Assembly: GCA_963555705.1 (NCBI GenBank)
Contig: OY743190.1
Coordinates: 14,979,501 to 15,043,500, forward strand
DNA from: Ligustrum vulgare
Lineage: Eukaryota > Streptophyta > Magnoliopsida > Lamiales > Oleaceae
Reading direction: 5' to 3'
Length of the DNA stretch: 64,000 nucleotides
Shown: positions 1 through 11,900 of the stretch, in pieces
Numbering within the stretch: position 1 is the first letter of the stretch
How the letters are laid out: each line of letters begins with the position of its first letter
Program-made: the position numbers and the translations under genes
The notes under the pieces: generated by a model
What the model was told of the DNA's origin: nothing
Databases searched by the model: none
What the model saw: the letters and a program-made list of their open reading frames with translations, nothing else

Positions 1-1923
1 TTATTACGGCCAGAAGTTGAGTGGGAAAAGTTTTGGACATACTTATCGGATGACATTTTATACAGACAACGAAACATGCTGCAGCACCAAGGTATTGTAG
101 TTAACACTAATTTTTTTTTATTATTTCTTCACAATAAAGATCTAATTTAATTCAGTGCATTTATAGTTTTTAACATATCAAAGTCTATGTTTTGCAATTT
201 TCAGATTTGGAATTGAGCTGATAAGTGTATTTTATCCACTTATTTCTATCCTAAAAGTAGGATTTTATATGTTTGTTTTAGAATATTTGCTATTTATTTT
301 GTGTTATTTGTTTATATTTCAGAAATAATCCCAAAGTCAAGAAAACAATGGAATTGGAGCAAAAACAAGCAAATTGGATGATAAAAGAACCAAAGTATGC
401 AAATCAAGAATGGATGAAGTAGATCAAGAGCTAAATTGAAAGAAAAGTCATGAGCGATGATAAAATAAGAAGTTATGCTCTTGTGGAGGTTGAGAAAATT
501 ATGCGGAGTAGTGGAAAGACTCTATGTGATTATCATTCAATGCCATTTCCAGAATCTGAATACTTTACTTCAAATTTTCATAATAGACTTAAACAAGATG
601 AAATGAGGTATGATCGAAAATCATTAGTGGAAGAACACAAGAAGCTGGTCTCCAATTTAACAACTGAGCAACGACATGTTTACGACACAGTGTTGAATTC
701 AGTTCAATCAAATGAAGGTGGTATTTTTTTTGTTTATGGTTATGGAGGTACTGGTAAGACCGTTGTATGGAAAACTTTATCTGCTGCATTGAGGTCGAAA
801 GGAGAAATTGTGTTGAATGTAGCCTGAAGTGGTATAGCATCGCTACTGTTGCCTGGTGGTAGAACTGCACATTCAAGGTTTGCTATACCTCTTAACCTGA
901 ATGAAGATTTGATATGCAACATTAAGTAGGGCAGTCCTCTTGCGGACTTAATTGTTAGATGCAAGCTTATAATTTGGGATGAGGCGCCTATGATGAACAA
1001 ATTTTTCTTTAAAGCTTTAGATAGAAGCATACGAGATATTTTGAGATTTAGCAATCCACTGAGTATTGAACTACCTTTTGGAGGAAAAACAGTTGTTTTT
1101 GGAGGAGATTTTCGGCAAATCTTACCTGTGCTCCCAAAAGGGAGTAGACAAGATATCTTGCTTGCATATATCAATTCATCGTATATGTGGAAGAATTTTA
1201 AGGTCTTAAGGTTGATAAAGAACATGAAATTACAAAATATTGATTCAGTTGTTGAGAGTACTGAGTTAAATGCATTTTCGGAATGGATTACAAGTATAGG
1301 AGATGGAACACTTGGCGGTGCAAATGATGGCCATGCAACTATTGAAATTTCGGATGATATTTTGTTACACGACCTCTAGAATCCAGTCAAAGCCATCGTG
1401 GATAGCATATATCCGTTGATTAATTGTGATTTTGATGAGTCAACATATTTCTCTGGTGTGCCTAATCTTGAATTGAAATTGAAGGTCGGAACTCCTGTTA
1501 TGCTCTTATGTAACATAGACTATTCTGTTGGCTTATGCAACGACACGAGATTGGTCATTACAAGGCTCGGAAGTCACGTTCTTGAAGCAAAGATTCTCAC
1601 TGGAAGTAATGCAGGTCAAAATGTTCTTATTCCTAGGATGACGCTGACTCCATCTGACCTAAGATTCCTATTTAAATTTCAACAAAGACAATTTCCTCTA
1701 ATTGTGTCGTACGCAATGACAATCAACAAGAGTCAAGGTCAATCACTATCTCATGTTGGCCTATATTTGAAAAAAATCAGTTTTCAGTCATGGTCAGTTA
1801 TATGTTGTTGTGTCCAGAGTTACAAATCATAAAGGGTTGAAGATCCTGATTTGCGATAAGGATGAAGGACAAAATAATACGACGACAAATGTTGTTTACA
1901 AGGAAGTTTTTCAAAATTTGTAA
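1..1923 (+). pseudogene. Helitron Pif1-like DNA helicase, broken
   Basis: Family role: an SF1B 5'-3' helicase that unwinds DNA during rolling-circle Helitron transposition. Seen: an upstream block (RPEVEWEKFWTYLSDDIL, bases 16-69), an apparent intron start after LLQHQ, then the main body from about 456. Walker A is GYGGTGKT (about 742-765), Walker B is IIWDEAPM (about 970-993), a GGDFRQILPVLPKG motif lies at about 1099-1140, and the C-terminal helicase motif SYAMTINKSQGQSLSHVGLY at 1710-1770. Lesions: an LTR inserted at 219, TGA after NVA (825-827), TAG in the run after CNIK (about 928), TAG at 1377-1379, loss of a stretch between DFDES and TYFSGVP near 1440, and a frameshift near 1780 after which SRVTNHKGLKIL continues in another frame to TAA 1921-1923. 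Clearly a pseudogene. Confidence 0.85.
219..450. mobile_element. Small solo LTR (TRIM-like) in the helicase
   Basis: A 232-bp insert begins TGATAAGTG, ends AAAAGTCA, and is flanked on both sides by the 5-bp direct repeat TGAGC (214-218 and 451-455). TG...CA ends with a 5-bp target-site duplication are the mark of an LTR retroelement. Removing the insert plus one TSD rejoins the helicase reading frame across LELS/DDK. There is no coding content. It could be a solo LTR of a TRIM or small copia/gypsy element; the family is not recognised. Confidence 0.75.
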
Positions 1924-2066
1924 CTGTTGAACAAAATTTTAATATTTTAAGACAATTGTAACGTATATATGATGCTCATTTCATATCAATTTGTCGCAAA
2001 CCTAATAATCTTTTTTAAATTAAGCAAAACATCTAATCTTAATATGTGCAATTTTATAGCACAAAT

Positions 2067-2093
2067 CCATACAACGCATGGGTGATGCACTAG
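2067..2093 (+). other. Helitron 3' terminus
   Basis: CCAT (2067-2070) can pair with ATGG (2078-2081), and eight bases on lies CTAG (2090-2093) followed by T, the arrangement expected for a Helitron 3' end (hairpin then CTRR, inserted before T). The stem is short. The duplicated LTP block starts right after it. Confidence 0.6.
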
Positions 2094-2244
2094 TGTCATT
2101 AATAACACATGTACCATAATAATTGTTAAAATATTTATTACTGCATTATTATTAATTTTTTTCATAGCTTTCCAGATTCAGAAAGTCCTTTTTGGTGGAT
2201 AACTATTTGCTTTTTATTTTTGGCATGAATTCTGTTATTAATTA

Positions 2245-2525
2245 CTCCTTCTGTCCCGTTATAGACTTATATTCCTTATTTGTCCGTCCCAAATTGTAGG
2301 ATACTTTATTTATTGAAAGTGTATATATTTTTAAGTTTTCTAATATGCCCTTATTTAATGTACATTGTTATTAACAAATATAAACTAATTTTATTTTAAC
2401 CATTATTTAATGTAGGGATATATTAAGAAAATGTAAGAATAATTTATATTTCCAACTGCATTAATTATATTTTTCTTAATTTGTATGAAAATAGGAACAA
2501 ACATATCTTCACAGGGCGGGAGGAG
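2245..2525. mobile_element. Stowaway-like MITE, copy A
   Basis: The ends are inverted repeats of the Stowaway type: CTCCTTCTGTCCCG at the left and GGGCGGGAGGAG at the right, flanked by TA on both sides (2243-2244, 2526-2527), the TSD of Tc1/mariner-derived Stowaway elements. It has no coding capacity. The same element sits at the same place in the other LTP block, so it was inserted before the duplication. Confidence 0.8.
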
Positions 2526-3499
2526 TATTATATATAGATATATTTGAGAAGTCGATTAATTAATTTCGTGAATATCTATTAGCCTTTTTATTTCATTTTA
2601 TGGTTTGAAAATTGTAAACATTTTAACTTTTAGAAATCAATTAATAGTAAGTTTGGCTTTAGTCATTAAATCAAAATTGTAAAGTATAAAATATATCACG
2701 TGTTCAGATTTTACTTCGCCTAATAGACTAAGAAAACTAGAAAAATGAACAATTAGACGTTAAAAGGAACATGGAAGTCGTAACTTTATGTTTTACTTTT
2801 CTGGATATTTTTCATTATATACAAATGCACAATTTATGCTTGCAAGTTACTTGCCTCTTTTATTTCATTGAGTTAATAAATTTATGCAATTCATACAAAA
2901 ATATTAGACCACGTAAGAAATCTTATAGGAAGAATTAAATTATTAATTATATATCCACAATTTATGTACGTAAGTGATATTTTTTGTTATTCATTGTCTT
3001 ATTTTTGTCGAACATTGTATTTTTTACAATTTATTCAATAAGTAATTGTCAATTATATTTTATGTGCATCACACGAGTGTGATTATTGTGTGTTTTATAA
3101 CACATTGTACACATATATATGTCAGCAATCAAGTTCTAAACTTATACAAATAATTAAATTTAAAAGTGGTGATGTTTACAATTTTAATTGGGTAAAACAC
3201 TAAGGTGACACTAGATATGGACCACAAACAATAAACACCAAATTATGCAATTACCTTCAAAGGTAACCAATAATCACTATTCCACGTTATCTCATTGTGA
3301 ATTTATGTCCTTATAAAGCATTAATTAATTCTTATCACATACGAGAAGATTTATTGTTGCATTTGCCTTTAATTTTTTTTTTTTTTTTTTTGCAATATTT
3401 GCTCCAGAAATATAGATTTGCGTAATAATTTTCATAACAACAAGGTCTTCCCTACCCCCGTTGGGATTGGGGCAATAGAATCTGAACCAATCCTTTCAC

Positions 3500-3507
3500 T
3501 ATAAATA
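3500..3507 (+). promoter_or_regulatory. TATA box of LTP gene A
   Basis: TATAAATA lies 85 bases upstream of the ATG, with a CCAAT about 13 bases further upstream. It is conserved at the matching place in the second LTP gene (20745). Confidence 0.7.
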
Positions 3508-3591
3508 GAACCTTTTCCTCCCAAACTTCATCACTACAAAAACAAAAATCCTTACACACAAACTCTTCCCTAAAGCTTTGAAATCAAGAAA

Positions 3592-4193
3592 ATGGTGCTG
3601 AGATCAAGTTCTTGTTTAGCAAGGCTGGTGGTTTTGGCCCTGATTTCCTTCTTCATTTCCATCTCCGCAGATGACATTTCATGCTCACAGGCCATAACAG
3701 ATTTGCTGCCGTGCCAGACATTTCTGTTGGGATTTGGTGATGTTGGTGCCCCTTGTTGCCAGGGAGCTCAGACCTTGTTCAAAAGCGTCACTAATTCCTT
3801 AACAGACCGTAAAATTGTCTACGAGTGTCTCAAACATGCTTTGTTGACTTTTGGTGTTAATCTGGACAGAGCACAACAACTTCCCCAGCTATGCAAGATT
3901 GATATTAATGTACCTATTCGACCCGATGTGGACTGCAATAAGTAAGTTTTCTTTTCTTTAACCTCTATATTATGATAATATTCACTGTATATGCTTCTTT
4001 TTCTGGAAGAGAAAACCAATAAAAAAACCAACTCTGGGAGGTAATTATGGATAATGCATGCTTGAAAAACCTGGTTAAAGTGTTTCATTTACACGTTTAA
4101 ATTGCTCCCAAGGTTTATACTAAGATTGTTCCAACGTGCAGGATTCAGATGAACGAAGGCATTCAGGCCCGTAATTTCGAGGCACGGCCATGA
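3592..4193 (+). CDS. Non-specific lipid transfer protein, type I-like, one Cys lost
   Basis: Two exons, 3592-3941 and 4142-4193 (GTAAGT donor, TGCAG acceptor), total 402 bp, 133 residues. Family role: small secreted proteins that bind and carry lipids in the cell wall, used in cutin/wax deposition and defence. Residues 1-26 are a signal peptide ending SADD. The mature part has the eight-cysteine layout C-X9-C-X13-CC-X20-CXC-X21-C-X13-C of type I nsLTPs, but the first Cys of the CXC motif is Tyr here (KIVYEC), while copy B keeps KIVCEC. So one of four disulfides cannot form. Exon 2 adds a short non-conserved tail (IQMNEGIQARNFEARP). The ATG is chosen because it is the first after the TATA box and starts the signal peptide. 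It may be expressed, but folding may be impaired. Confidence 0.85.
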
Positions 4194-4517
4194 GAAGAAT
4201 CCATCTTCTCCTTCTGATGAAGAAAAGTTAACTTGATAGAAGGGGAACTACGATTCTATGATGCAAGGAAAGTGCAATTTGAATGGAGAAATCACAACAT
4301 TTGCTAGTTTTGTAAATTGTACATGCATCGGAATGAATATAAAATAATTATACTATTGTTTATTTTACAACTACATAAAATTTCATTGTGAATTATAAGT
4401 TCATCACTCCATCTCTAACCCATTTACACGTTTGGTAGCAATGGTGAAATTCGAGTGAAAAAATAAATAAATTTTATGAAATTGAATTTCTGGAAATTTG
4501 AAGTTAATTTGTTTGAT

Positions 4518-5449
4518 TGATTTAATTTTCCAATTGAAAATGGTAGGTAATTTTTTAACTTTTATTATTTGATTGACATGATTTTTCATTAAAAATAAAG
4601 AAAAACTTAGCTATTTAATATTTTATTTTTTATTTTTTTAATGCATTTGTACTTAATAAAAATAATGGTAATTTTTGAAAAAAATAAATCAATTAACAAC
4701 GAAAAAAGTGATCAAACGTGACAAAAATGATACAAGATTTTACCTAAAAAATAAAACCTCCTAGTCCTACCTAGCTGGGGAAATGAATTCCTCGATTCCA
4801 AGAAAAACTGGCGCGTGAAGTAAAAATATGGAAAATGAATTGCCAAGAACTTTTGTGCAATCAAACGAGACCAGATGGAAAAAATAGGTAGAAACCATTT
4901 CTTTTCAATGGAAAATATGCATTTCAAACGCAGTCTAAGCCTCCATTCAGTGGCTAAAAGGTCGCCATCATTTTTTGTTATTTTGATTTAATTTTCCAAT
5001 TGAAAATGGTAGGTAATTTTTTAACTTTTATTATTTGATTGACATGATTTTTCATTAAAAATAAAGAAAAACTTAGCTATTTAATATTTTATTTTTTATT
5101 TTTTTAATGCATTTGTACTTAATAAAAATAATGGTAATTTTTGAAAAAAATAAATCAATTAACAACGAAAAAAGTGATCAAACGTGACAAAAATGATACA
5201 AGATTTTACCTAAAAAATAAAACCTCCTAGTCCTACCTAGCTGGGGAAATGAATTCCTCGATTCCAAGAAAAACTGGCGCGTGAAGTAAAAATATGGAAA
5301 ATGAATTGTCAAGAACTTTTGTGCAATCAAACGAGACCAGATGGAAAAAATAGGTAGAAACCATTTCTTTTCAATGGAAAATATGCATTTCAAACGCAGT
5401 CTAAGCCTCCATTCAGTGGCTAAAAGGTCGCCATCATTTTTTGTTATTT
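4518..5449. repeat. 466-bp perfect-length tandem duplication
   Basis: 4518-4983 and 4984-5449 are head-to-tail copies with the same length. I see one substitution (GAATTGCCAAG versus GAATTGTCAAG). Each holds an identical-length open frame on the minus strand, which is a by-product rather than a gene. No TIRs or TSD mark it as a transposon, so replication slippage or unequal exchange is likely and recent. Confidence 0.9.
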
Positions 5450-6957
5450 TTATTTTTGGGGATAGAATTTGTGGTTAAAAAGTAATTTTGAAAAATGTGT
5501 ATAGTTAAAAAATTGATTTGAAAATTGTAATGTTTATAAATCTGTCTTTATCTCATTTAAGTCTTAAAATGATACATATCGTTTTCTTACCTAAATTTAA
5601 TTTGACCTAAATAATTAATTTCAAATATTTTTCTTATCAAATTGAAAGAAATAAAAGATATCCGATATTTACAAGTAAATTCAATTATCCTTTTAATTTC
5701 TACAACTTTAGATTCCGATAAATTCAATGGTTCAATTTGTAAAATATATATTACAAACTTTAACAATTAGATCATTGAATTCTATCAAAAATAAAACTAG
5801 AAGGTGTTAGCATACTCATTCCATTTAAAAAATAAAGTATGGTCAACACATTTATTTAACATGCCCAAAAATATTTTTTCTGTAACATGACCGTTCGACT
5901 GGTGGGGTCAAAAATAAAAAGTCACGTTGTATTGAAAATCATTAAATAACAGTATGTTTGATATAGACTATATATTAAAATAGTTTTAAATGTGTGGTGA
6001 AAGTGAAGGAAAATTGTATAAAAAATAAAATAATTGTCAAATCAATCAATTGAGTGGTTAGAAAAGAAATTTGAAAAGTGATTTTCTTTTTTAGAATGCG
6101 TAGTTAAAAAGTAGTATACGCAATTGTGAAAAATGAGTTTTTTCAAGAATGTGTGGTATAGAATAAACGTTGAAAAAAAATTATTTTTGAAAAATCAATT
6201 CATTACAAATAAGCGATAAAGTTTTATATCATGTGGGTTAAGCCCTTATTTATAAATTGAGATGTATAGATATTTTTTTGTATATATATAAAGTTAATTG
6301 TATTTGTAAATTCTTGTTGTAATGTAATTTTTTTTTTACATGTAACGAAATGAAATATTTGTTTAATATATTCAAAAATTAATTATCGAATAATTAAGAT
6401 AGTTAGTACCAATTATACAATACCATTTTTAATACAAAATATTATCGAATTAAAAACATTAAAAAAGACAAAACTAATCATATAGGAAATGTAATTTGTA
6501 CAAAACTAATCAAAATTAGAAAATCATAATCTTTATACTATTTTTCATTTCCTTTTTAAAATTGATTTTCTTTTTAATAAAAAAATAATTATTTGCTTGT
6601 TGAACTTTCTTCTTCTAAAGAAGTTATTTTTATCTTATTTTTTTATATGTTAAAATATTTTGAAATAAAATATAATATAATAACTAAAATTAACAACCAT
6701 AAATATATATTTATTTTGAATTGGTAATTTTGAAATTAAAGAATATTGTTGTTATATTTTTTGTATATTTAGTTTTATTTTCAAATGAGTAAATGTTGAT
6801 TTATTTGTAAAATAACATTTTTTTTTTAATTTTTTGTGATCTTTGAAATAATTATTAACTTTTTAATTAAGATCGGTTCAACCTGGTTCGACTTTCTACC
6901 ATTGACCTGTTGCCCTTTTCGAGTAGAACCGTTTTTAGGTTTTCTGAATACTTAGTG
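5450..6957. other. AT-rich non-coding tract
   Basis: About 1.5 kb without open frames of note, splice-like structure or clear transposon ends. A GC-richer patch at 6873-6940 resembles the GGTTCAACC/GGTTCGAC wording common in degraded plant repeats. Nothing else is recognised. Confidence 0.6.
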
Positions 6958-7625
6958 TTATATAACTTAAATGATATAATTTAAAATGAATGTATTGAGA
7001 AAAAGTAAAAAATATAAAATAAACTTTTAAATTTGATCATTGTGACGTTTTTACTGACAAAGTGTTCATAGTTTGCTCTTGCTATTATCTTGTATTAAAC
7101 TTCTCGTTAAGATTTGACATCGATATTACATATTTATTGACTTCAAAATAATACAATAATTATCAAAAGAATAATAATTATTAAAAAGTATTAGTTTATA
7201 GATAGTATTATAGAACTTAAGAGCTTGTTTGCTCCATCTTAAATTGTTGCCAAAACTTTTCAAAATTAATCTCAACCATCCATCCTTATTCAAGCCACAA
7301 TTTTTTACTTTTCAAACCAATTTAAACCACACATCCATTAAAAACACAAAAAAAAGCACAAAAATCAAAACTTTTTCATGAACTAAATGGGCTCTAAATG
7401 ATATAATTTAAAATAAATGTGATATTGAGGAAAAGTAAAAACTTTTGCGCTTGATTTTTGATAAGATTTTAAGAAAAATATATTTTCAGTTTGCTCTCAT
7501 TTGTTATCTTGTATTAAACTTTTTGAGAGATTTATGGTTTTATACACATATTTCATATTTTTCAACTTCAATATAATATAATAATTGTCAAATGAATAAT
7601 AACTAACCCAAAAAAAAAAAAAAAA
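6958..7625. repeat. Diverged direct repeat around a MITE
   Basis: The stretch from AAATGATATAATTTAAAAT at about 6967 to about 7195 is repeated, with many changes, from about 7394 to 7610 (shared pieces include TTATCTTGTATTAAACTT). The 174-bp MITE described separately lies between the two arms. This is an old local duplication. Confidence 0.6.
7221..7394. mobile_element. Tourist/PIF-Harbinger-like MITE
   Basis: The ends are inverted repeats, GAGCTTGTTTGCTCC at the left and, read on the other strand, GAGCCCATTTAGTTC at the right. Both are flanked by TAA (7218-7220 and 7395-7397), the 3-bp TSD typical of PIF/Harbinger MITEs. 174 bp, AT-rich, no coding capacity. Confidence 0.65.
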
Positions 7626-7680
7626 GTTTATACATTAAAATAAATTAAAATCTTGATGTCATTAACACTACAAGAAAACT

Positions 7681-8185
7681 GAGCGAAAACGACGAAAATT
7701 AGCGACGACAAAAAATATCGTCTCTAATGCTTCATTATTTGCGACGACATAAAGGTCATCTCAATACAGGACGAAATAGCGACGACTTTGTCGTCTCAAT
7801 TAACTAGGGAAAGCGGGAAAACATCCCGCCCTTAGAACTTTCGTAATAGCGACGACTAAAGTCGTCTTTAAGTATTAGAGACGACTCTAGTCGTCTCTAT
7901 TTTTAGGGTAATAGAGACGACATAACATAATAGAGACGACTATTAGTCATCTCTATTTTCAGGGTAATAGAGACGACGTTTGTCGTCTCTATTACAAGTA
8001 AATAGGGACGACTAATAATCGTCGCAAATTTCAGGAACAGGGACGACTTTTGTCGTCTCTAATTACAAAAAAATGGCGCTAAAAATTCCCGCGTATGCAA
8101 TTAGAGACGACAAGACTCTAATCACAGAAATTGGCGCAAAAAAATCCCGCGTATTCAATTAGCGACGAAAATAGTCGTCGCTAAT
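7681..8185. repeat. CACTA 5' subterminal repeat array
   Basis: About 500 bp holding many copies of (A)GAGACGAC / GTCGTCTCT and GCGACGA in both orientations, often as inverted pairs a few bases apart. In En/Spm such motifs bind the TnpA protein and mark the ends for cutting. Right after it lies a TATATATATAC stretch (8194-8204) that could be a promoter TATA region for the transposase gene. Confidence 0.85.
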
Positions 8186-8999
8186 ACACTATGTATATAT
8201 ATACTTCAGACTCGTTTTTTCTCTCATTTTCAAGTTGAAAACATATGGTCTTTATAGTTTTCCTCTCTTTTATACTTCTTAGCTTAAAGTTGTTATTAAC
8301 ACTGCTCTCAAGTTGATACAATTTCTTTGATTTAGGTACGATATTTGCACTTAAATTCTGTATTTTATAGACTTTTTATTGATTGATTAATAATATGTTT
8401 TCATCAATCCTTTTTAGCTAGCAACGTTGTGTTTTGGAACTTGAAGTTGTTGATTGACGAGGTTGGAATGTGAAAATTTTGAGATTGTGGTATGTTATTT
8501 TTATCTAATTATAATTTCTGTGTGCATTATTTATTAATTTTTTTTACACTTTATTACACTTACATCGAGCTTAGACTACCATTTGAAGATTAGTTTATTG
8601 AGCACACACGTCCTAGTACAGGACTATTTGATGTTTATAAATTAATCTTTGAATTGTCATACTATTGGACATTTCGACAATGATTAGAGTTGTGTTATTA
8701 AATATCTTTTCCTACAACTGCTTTTTTATTTTCACATTGGTAGAGTCTCCTAAAATATTCTCTGGGTGTGGACTAGATTTATCGTAGTGCATGCACTTTG
8801 GAGAATAGTGGGGAGAGGCAGTAACAGGAAAAATTGACACAAATCTTGAGTCGCTAATCAGATTCGAATGGTTAGGATCCGTACCTTTAATTAGTGCTGG
8901 AGCAATAAGTGGTTAAGGTACATGCTCACATCACTCGAACATTTCAGTTATATGTGTATTTTTTTTTTATTTCACATCGAAAATGAAGTAAAAGTAGAT

Positions 9000-11900
9000 A
9001 TGGATAAGAGTTGGATTAAACTGAACAGAATACGTGGCAAGTCCACCGAATTTGCGAATGGAGTTAGAGCATTTATAAGAATGGTGAGGCCATTGGCAAA
9101 CGACAGGGGGATGATTTCTTGTCCTGCAATAAATGTTTAAACAGAGCAACGCAACTGGTACATGTTGTAGATGACCACATATTTCGATTTGGTTTTTTAG
9201 AACATTACGAAAGATGGATTCATCATGGAGAGCCGATGGAAGTGCATGTCGACATGCCTCAACAGGATGAACCAATAGTATCGAGAGATGAGATGACAGA
9301 CATTCTACATGATGTAGTTGGGGGAGAACCGAGTGAGGAAGGGGCTAATGTTGAGTTCGATGAGTTGTTTGAGGCATTGCAGTCAGAGTTGTATCCAAGC
9401 GTCTCGTCATTCTCTTCCTTGAATTTCTTGGCTAAGTTGATGGATATTAAAGTGATGAACAAGTGGACCAATAAGTCATTCGATGAGTTGCTGAAATTGC
9501 TGAAGTTAGCATTTCCAGATTTAAATCTTGTGAATTCATATTACGAGGCTAAGAAGCTAATGAGGAAGTTAGGGCTTGGCTATGAGTCGATTCATGTCTG
9601 CAAGAATGATTGCTCACTGTTCTGGAAGGAGAATGCTGATAAATAGATTTGCCCAATATGCTGCGAAAGTCGGTGGACTTAGGTGTCAAGAAAGTCATCT
9701 AGTATGAAATCCCACATAAGGTGTTACGTTATTTTCCATTGGCTCCCAGGCTTAAGCGCTTCTACTCTACCCGGCACATTGCAAAACAGATGAGGTGGCA
9801 CAATGCTGGACGATCGATGGACGATGATGAAATGGTTCATCCTATTGATGGGAAGGCGTGGCAGGACTTTGATAAAGCACACCCGGATTTTGCGAGTGAG
9901 ATTCGAAATGTCCGACTGGGTTTAGCTGCAGATGGATTTAATCCATTCGGAAACATGAGTTAGTCCTACAGTATGTGGCCAGTAATTTTATGCTCCTATA
10001 ACCTACCTCCGTGGTTATGCATGAGAGAAGAAAACTTGATGTTAACTCTATTGATAACTGGCCCGCGATCACCGGAGAAAGATATGGATGTTTTCCTTTG
10101 TCCACTAGTTGATGAGTTAAAGGAACTGTGGTATATTGGTGTTTATGTACGTGATACTGGAACAAATAATGGATTATTTAGACTTCGTGCATCATTGTTA
10201 TGGACTGTCAGTGATTTTCCAGCCAGAACTAGTCTTTCAGGTTGGAGTGGACAGGGTTATGGAGCATGCCCAACTTGCAATGTTGATACGCCATCTGAAC
10301 GCGTATTAGGGAAAATACCTTATGTGGGACATCGGCGGTTTTTGGGAACTTCTCATCCATGGCGCAAAAGTCACGAGTTCAATGGAAAAACTGAGGTTAG
10401 GGAACCTCCACGTCGATTTACATGTGTAGATATAATGCTGCAGTTGAGGGGAGTGACTAATGGAATTCCAGGGAAGCACCCATAATATGGAGGTCGTAAA
10501 AGGAAACGAGATCCGAGTAAACTCAACTTGAGAAAAAAGAGTATTTTTTATGAGCTACCTTACTGGTGCACTATCGAGTTGAAGCATAATCTAAACGTAA
10601 TGCATGTGGAGAAGAACGCGTGTGATAGCTTTCCAGGTACTATCTTATGTGATCCACACAAATCTAAGGACACGGACAATGTGCGATGTGATTTGATGGA
10701 ATTAGGTATCATACAGGAGTTGCACTTATATCATGATGGGGATCAATTGATGAAGCCTACAGCAGAATACAAACTCACTAATGCTTACGGTAGAAGATTC
10801 TGTGATTTTATCAGATCGGCCAAATTTCCAGATGTATTTGTGTCTAGTTTGAAGAAGAATGTCGATCATGGTGGTACTCGCATCACCGGATTGAAATCAC
10901 ATGATTGTCACATCATTATGCAGCGTTTGTTGGCTGTTGGGTGTAGAGCATATTTGAACAAGAATATCTCCTCGACTATAGCTGAGCTTTCTACATTTTT
11001 CAAGAAGCTCTGTGCCAGGTCGATAAAGAAAAGTGACATGGAGAATGCCAAGGAACAACTAATTCTAATACTTTGCAAGCTCAAACGCGTATTTCCTCCT
11101 GTTTTTTTTTGACATTATGGTCCACCTTGTTATGCATTTACCGGATGAGGCAATCTTGGGAGGTCCTGTGTACACCCACTGGATGTATTCATTTGAAAGG
11201 TATCTCAAGAAATTGAAGGACTATGTCAGAAATCCAGCAAAGCCCGAAGGTTCAATTGCAGAGGGGTATGTTGCGGAAGAAGCTTTGACATATTGTTCGA
11301 GGTATTTTGACGACATCGAGACACGTTTCAATCGGCCTGAGAGGAACGAGGATGATATCGATCAAGGCAGGCATCTATCAGTGTTCAAGTCGCAATGTCG
11401 CCCTGTTGGAAAAACAACTGTAATGACACTTGATCGTCATGCATTGAACCAGGCTGAGTTCTACATCCTTAATAACTGCCCTAAAATTGAGGTCTACTTG
11501 AAGTAAGTATTTAGTTTTATAAATATGTATAAATTAAACTGTTGGATATCTAGTTCGTATCGACTACATATTTTTTTAATTCCTTCGTCACTTTTGAATA
11601 GTGAACACAAGAGAGAATTGCATTCCCATGGTGTAGAAAACGTCGACCAATTGCATAGACAGGAGTTCGTCGCATGGTTCCACACGAAGGTGCGTTTATA
11701 TGTTCAATATAATATCTTTATGTGTATTGATATACAATTAATGTTGAAATATGCTACTTGACATTGTTGTTCGTTATGATAGATTTATAATCTGCACCGA
11801 GAGATCCCTACAACTGTCACATCAGAAATATTGGCTCTTGCGTCTCGCGCTTCACATAATGTCCAATCTTACCCGGCATGTATTGTTAACAGCGTTCGAT

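Larger units (their letters stand above)
1..2093 (+). mobile_element. Helitron, 3' part, degenerate
   Basis: The window opens inside a Pif1-type helicase of the kind carried by autonomous Helitrons (RepHel proteins), and about 170 bases after its last stop lies a Helitron-like 3' terminus with a short hairpin and CTAG followed by T. The Rep part and the 5' end lie outside the window. The helicase has several stops, a frameshift, an internal deletion and an LTR insertion, so this copy cannot support its own rolling-circle transposition. Confidence 0.75.
2095..4345. repeat. LTP-containing duplicated block, copy A
   Basis: From the sequence CATTAATAACACATGTACC to about 4345 this block aligns by eye, nearly end to end, with 19343-21545: the same Stowaway MITE, the same 1-kb upstream tract, the same promoter, exons, intron position and 3' UTR. 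Indels are small and the divergence moderate. It is a segmental or tandem duplication of an LTP locus whose two copies are now separated by the CACTA element. Confidence 0.85.

Noticed and set aside
4712..5393. Two identical-length 71-codon frames on the minus strand
   Set aside because: They are the same non-coding sequence in the two halves of the 466-bp duplication; low-complexity, no family, no promoter.
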